Below, piece after piece: positions 7,250 to 9,485 of a stretch of 9,485 nt of DNA. Origin of the DNA: Methanosarcina sp. UBA402 (GTDB lineage Archaea > Halobacteriota > Methanosarcinia > Methanosarcinales > Methanosarcinaceae); NCBI GenBank assembly GCA_002509325.1, contig DADO01000077.1, positions 346 to 9,830 of the forward strand, written 5' to 3'. The number at the start of each line of letters is the position of its first letter. Position 1 is the stretch's first letter. The notes beneath the pieces were generated by a model that ran no database searches, was not told the DNA's origin, and saw only the letters and a program-made list of their open reading frames with translations. A program made the position numbers and the translations under genes.

Positions 7250-9283
7250 ATGAAAGTTTCCGATCAAACATCCGAAAAGTTATCTCGAAAATCCAAAAAA
7301 ATGTCTCAAAAAATACCCGAAATAATACATGATACCCGATACTGGAACAGCCCACATTTCAAGCTGGTTTCCGATTTTGAGCCCAAGGGTTCTCAGCCGC
7401 AGGCAATCGAAAAACTGGTGGAGGGGCTGAATAAAGGAGAACAGTACCAGACCCTGCTTGGGGTGACAGGGTCAGGGAAGACCTATACTGTTGCAAATGT
7501 CATAAACCAGATAAGGAAACCGACCCTTGTTATTGCCCATAATAAAACCCTTGCAGCCCAGCTTTATAACGAATTCAGGGAGTTCTTCCCTGAGAATAGG
7601 GTGGAGTATTTTGTTTCCTATTACGATTATTATCAGCCTGAGTCCTATCTCCCTGCCAGGGACCAGTATATCGAAAAAGATGCCCAGATAAACCCGAAGA
7701 TCGAACAGATGCGGCTTGCTGCCACAGCCTCCCTCATGTCACGCCAGGATGTTATTGTGGTGGCATCCGTGTCCTGCATCTACGGGCTTGGCAATCCTGA
7801 AAATTTCCAGAAGATGGGGTTTGAATTAAAGGTCGGAGATAAGGTCCAGAGAAAGGAAATCCTGCAAAAGCTTGTTGAAATCCAGTTTGAACGGAACGAC
7901 CTAGAACTTATGCCTGGTCGCTTCAGGGTAAAAGGGGATATCATTGATATTATCCCAGGGTACTTTGATAATATTATCCGAATTGAACTTTTCGGAGACG
8001 AGGTTGACCGGATTTCCGAGGTTGACAAGCAGACCGGACAGCGAACGGAAGAGATGGATTATTTCTTTGTCTACCCTGCCAGGCATTATGTAATTCCTGA
8101 GGAGGAGCAGAAAAGTGCAATCCAGTCCATCCTCGAAGAACTCGAAGAACACCTTTCTGAGCTCGGATTGCTCGAATCGCACAGGCTAAAGCAGCGCACA
8201 CTTTATGACATGGAAATGATCCAGGAAACCGGCAGTTGTAAGGGGATTGAAAATTATTCGCGGCACTTTGACCACAGACAGCCAGGAGAACAGCCCTTCT
8301 GCCTGCTTGACTATTTCCCTGAGGATTTCCTGCTTGTCATTGATGAGAGCCACCAGACCATCCCGCAGCTTCATGGGATGTACAACGGGGACCGCTCAAG
8401 AAAGAGGAATCTTGTTGATTATGGGTTCAGGCTTCCCAGTGCCTATGATAACAGGCCTCTTAAGTTCGATGAATTTGAACAGTACATGAAAAACGTGATT
8501 TTTGTCTCGGCAACCCCTTCCAATTATGAAAGGGAGCACTCATCCCGGATCGTGGAACAGATTGTCCGTCCCACAGGCCTTTTAGACCCTGAAGTAGAAA
8601 TCCGTCCTCTCGAAGGGCAGGTAAAGGATGTTATGCAGGAAATCCGGAAGATTGTGGAAAGAGGGGACCGTGCCCTTGTAACCACCCTGACAAAGAAGCT
8701 TGCTGAAGAACTGACCGAATACCTTGCCAGAAACGAAATCAAAGCCCGCTACCTGCACTCGGATATCAAAACGATAGAAAGGACTGAGATTATCCGCGAA
8801 CTCCGCCTTGGCAAATTCGATGTCCTTGTTGGGATCAACCTGCTCAGGGAAGGACTCGACATTCCGGAAGTGGGTTTCATCGGCATCCTGGATGCGGATA
8901 AAGAAGGTTTCCTGAGAGATTCAAAAAGCCTGATTCAGATAATCGGCCGCGCAGCCCGAAATGCCAGTTCGAAGGTTGTCCTGTATGCCGACAATATGAC
9001 CGATTCCATCAAAAAAGCCGTACAGGAGACCGAACGCCGCCGTGCGATGCAGATCGCCCACAACAAAAAACACGGCATCGTCCCGACAACTATCAAGAAA
9101 CCAATTCGGGAAAAGGTTGTGGATATCACCGATACCAAACACATCCCGAAAACCGATATCCCCAATGTGATCATCGAACTGGAAACCGAAATGAAGGAAG
9201 CTGCTGACAGATTGGACTTCGAACGGGCAATTCAGGTACGGGAATTGATAAAAAAGCTGAAAAAAGAGGTAAAAGTAGCCTGA
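7250..9283 (+). CDS. uvrB: UvrABC excinuclease subunit B (damage-verifying helicase)
   Basis: UvrB receives damaged DNA from UvrA, clamps one strand behind a beta-hairpin, verifies the lesion with ATP and recruits UvrC. The 677-residue product has an intact superfamily 2 core: Walker A GVTGSGKT (71-78), the beta-hairpin with its row of aromatics (YYDYYQPESYLPARDQY, 124-140), DESH (365-368), VSATPSNYE (419-427), GINLLREGLDIPE (528-540) and QIIGRAAR (563-570). The UvrA-interaction domain lies between roughly 160 and 260, and the C-terminal UVR motif that pairs with UvrC is at about 641-676. The conserved body begins near residue 37 (FKLVSDFEPKGSQPQAI), so there are about 30 extra N-terminal residues rich in Lys and Ser. 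An internal ATG at 7301 would remove 17 of them but lacks a ribosome site. Last gene of the uvr series, followed by a long T-rich tract. Confidence 0.97.
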   Translation: MKVSDQTSEKLSRKSKKMSQKIPEIIHDTRYWNSPHFKLVSDFEPKGSQPQAIEKLVEGLNKGEQYQTLLGVTGSGKTYTVANVINQIRKPTLVIAHNKTLAAQLYNEFREFFPENRVEYFVSYYDYYQPESYLPARDQYIEKDAQINPKIEQMRLAATASLMSRQDVIVVASVSCIYGLGNPENFQKMGFELKVGDKVQRKEILQKLVEIQFERNDLELMPGRFRVKGDIIDIIPGYFDNIIRIELFGDEVDRISEVDKQTGQRTEEMDYFFVYPARHYVIPEEEQKSAIQSILEELEEHLSELGLLESHRLKQRTLYDMEMIQETGSCKGIENYSRHFDHRQPGEQPFCLLDYFPEDFLLVIDESHQTIPQLHGMYNGDRSRKRNLVDYGFRLPSAYDNRPLKFDEFEQYMKNVIFVSATPSNYEREHSSRIVEQIVRPTGLLDPEVEIRPLEGQVKDVMQEIRKIVERGDRALVTTLTKKLAEELTEYLARNEIKARYLHSDIKTIERTEIIRELRLGKFDVLVGINLLREGLDIPEVGFIGILDADKEGFLRDSKSLIQIIGRAARNASSKVVLYADNMTDSIKKAVQETERRRAMQIAHNKKHGIVPTTIKKPIREKVVDITDTKHIPKTDIPNVIIELETEMKEAADRLDFERAIQVRELIKKLKKEVKVA

Positions 9284-9295
9284 TAGAATAAGAAT

Positions 9296-9381
9296 AGTTT
9301 TCTTTTTATTTCTTTCTTTTTTTCTATCTTACTTTTCCATTTTTCTTTTTCTATTTTACTTTTCTATCTTACTTTTTCTAT
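9296..9381 (+). terminator. T-rich tract, probable archaeal terminator of the uvr genes
   Basis: Starting 13 bases after the uvrB stop, more than 80 bases consist almost only of T and C with several runs of five or more T. Archaeal RNA polymerase terminates at such U-rich stretches without needing a hairpin. The tract has internal copies of TTTCTATCTTACTTTT at 9321-9336 and 9361-9376, with a variant at 9348-9363, so it also grew by duplication. Confidence 0.7.
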
Positions 9382-9438
9382 CCAGATTTTGACAGTTAAA
9401 CCTGACTTTGACAGTTAAACCTGACTTTGACAGTTAAA
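9382..9438. repeat. 19-bp tandem repeat after uvrB, three copies
   Basis: CCTGACTTTGACAGTTAAA is found exactly at 9401-9419 and 9420-9438, and as CCAGATTTTGACAGTTAAA at 9382-9400 (two changes). It follows directly on the T-rich tract and has no sequence likeness to the arrays upstream of uvrA. Confidence 0.9.
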
Positions 9439-9448
9439 TAAAACGAAC

Positions 9449-9485
9449 ATGAAATTCTTCGAATACAGGCACAAAGAAATGAAAG
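9449..9485 (+). CDS. Possible start of a downstream gene (partial, doubtful)
   Basis: An ATG at 9449 opens a frame of 12 codons (MKFFEYRHKEMK) that runs off the right edge. No Shine-Dalgarno site precedes it; the upstream bases are AAATAAAACGAAC, just beyond the 19-bp repeats. The codons look plausible for a charged soluble protein but the length is too small to judge. It could be a chance frame. Confidence 0.25.
   Translation, partial: MKFFEYRHKEMK

Overview
The window looks like chromosomal DNA of a mesophilic methanogenic archaeon, most likely Methanosarcina or a close relative. This is inferred from bacterial-type UvrABC proteins in the order uvrA-uvrC-uvrB, long AT-rich intergenic DNA with lineage-specific short tandem repeats, a T-rich terminator without a hairpin, and moderate GC content that rules out haloarchaea. 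No rRNA, tRNA or CRISPR is present. The genus call rests on recognition and was not checked by a search.

Layout. Bases 1-116 hold the last 37 codons of an unrecognised gene. Next is an AT-rich gene for a DUF4214 plus class I SAM-dependent methyltransferase protein (best start 194, end 1228), of the sort found in cell-surface polysaccharide clusters. Bases 1229-2415 are about 1.2 kb of AT-rich DNA without a convincing gene. They carry a 14-bp tandem repeat (1264-1318), a 19-bp two-copy repeat (1750-1787), overlapping inverted repeats (1838-1878) and a 24-bp repeat array (2216-2326) just before uvrA. The rest is a complete nucleotide excision repair locus, all on the + strand: uvrA (2416-5430), uvrC (5522-7081) and uvrB (7250-9283). 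It ends in a long pyrimidine tract that probably terminates transcription, followed by a three-copy 19-bp repeat and a doubtful gene start at the right edge.

How the genes work together. UvrA (damage-sensing ABC ATPase) loads UvrB (helicase-fold damage verifier) onto DNA, and UvrC makes the two incisions around the lesion. All key catalytic motifs are intact. The unusual points are a long acidic C-terminal tail on UvrA, the lack of the C-terminal helix-hairpin-helix region in UvrC, whose last codons and stop lie in a 17-bp tandem repeat, and a short basic N-terminal extension on UvrB. Every gap from 1229 onward carries its own unrelated tandem repeat. I found no clearly new multi-gene system; the repeat pattern and the UvrA/UvrC termini are the most interesting signals.
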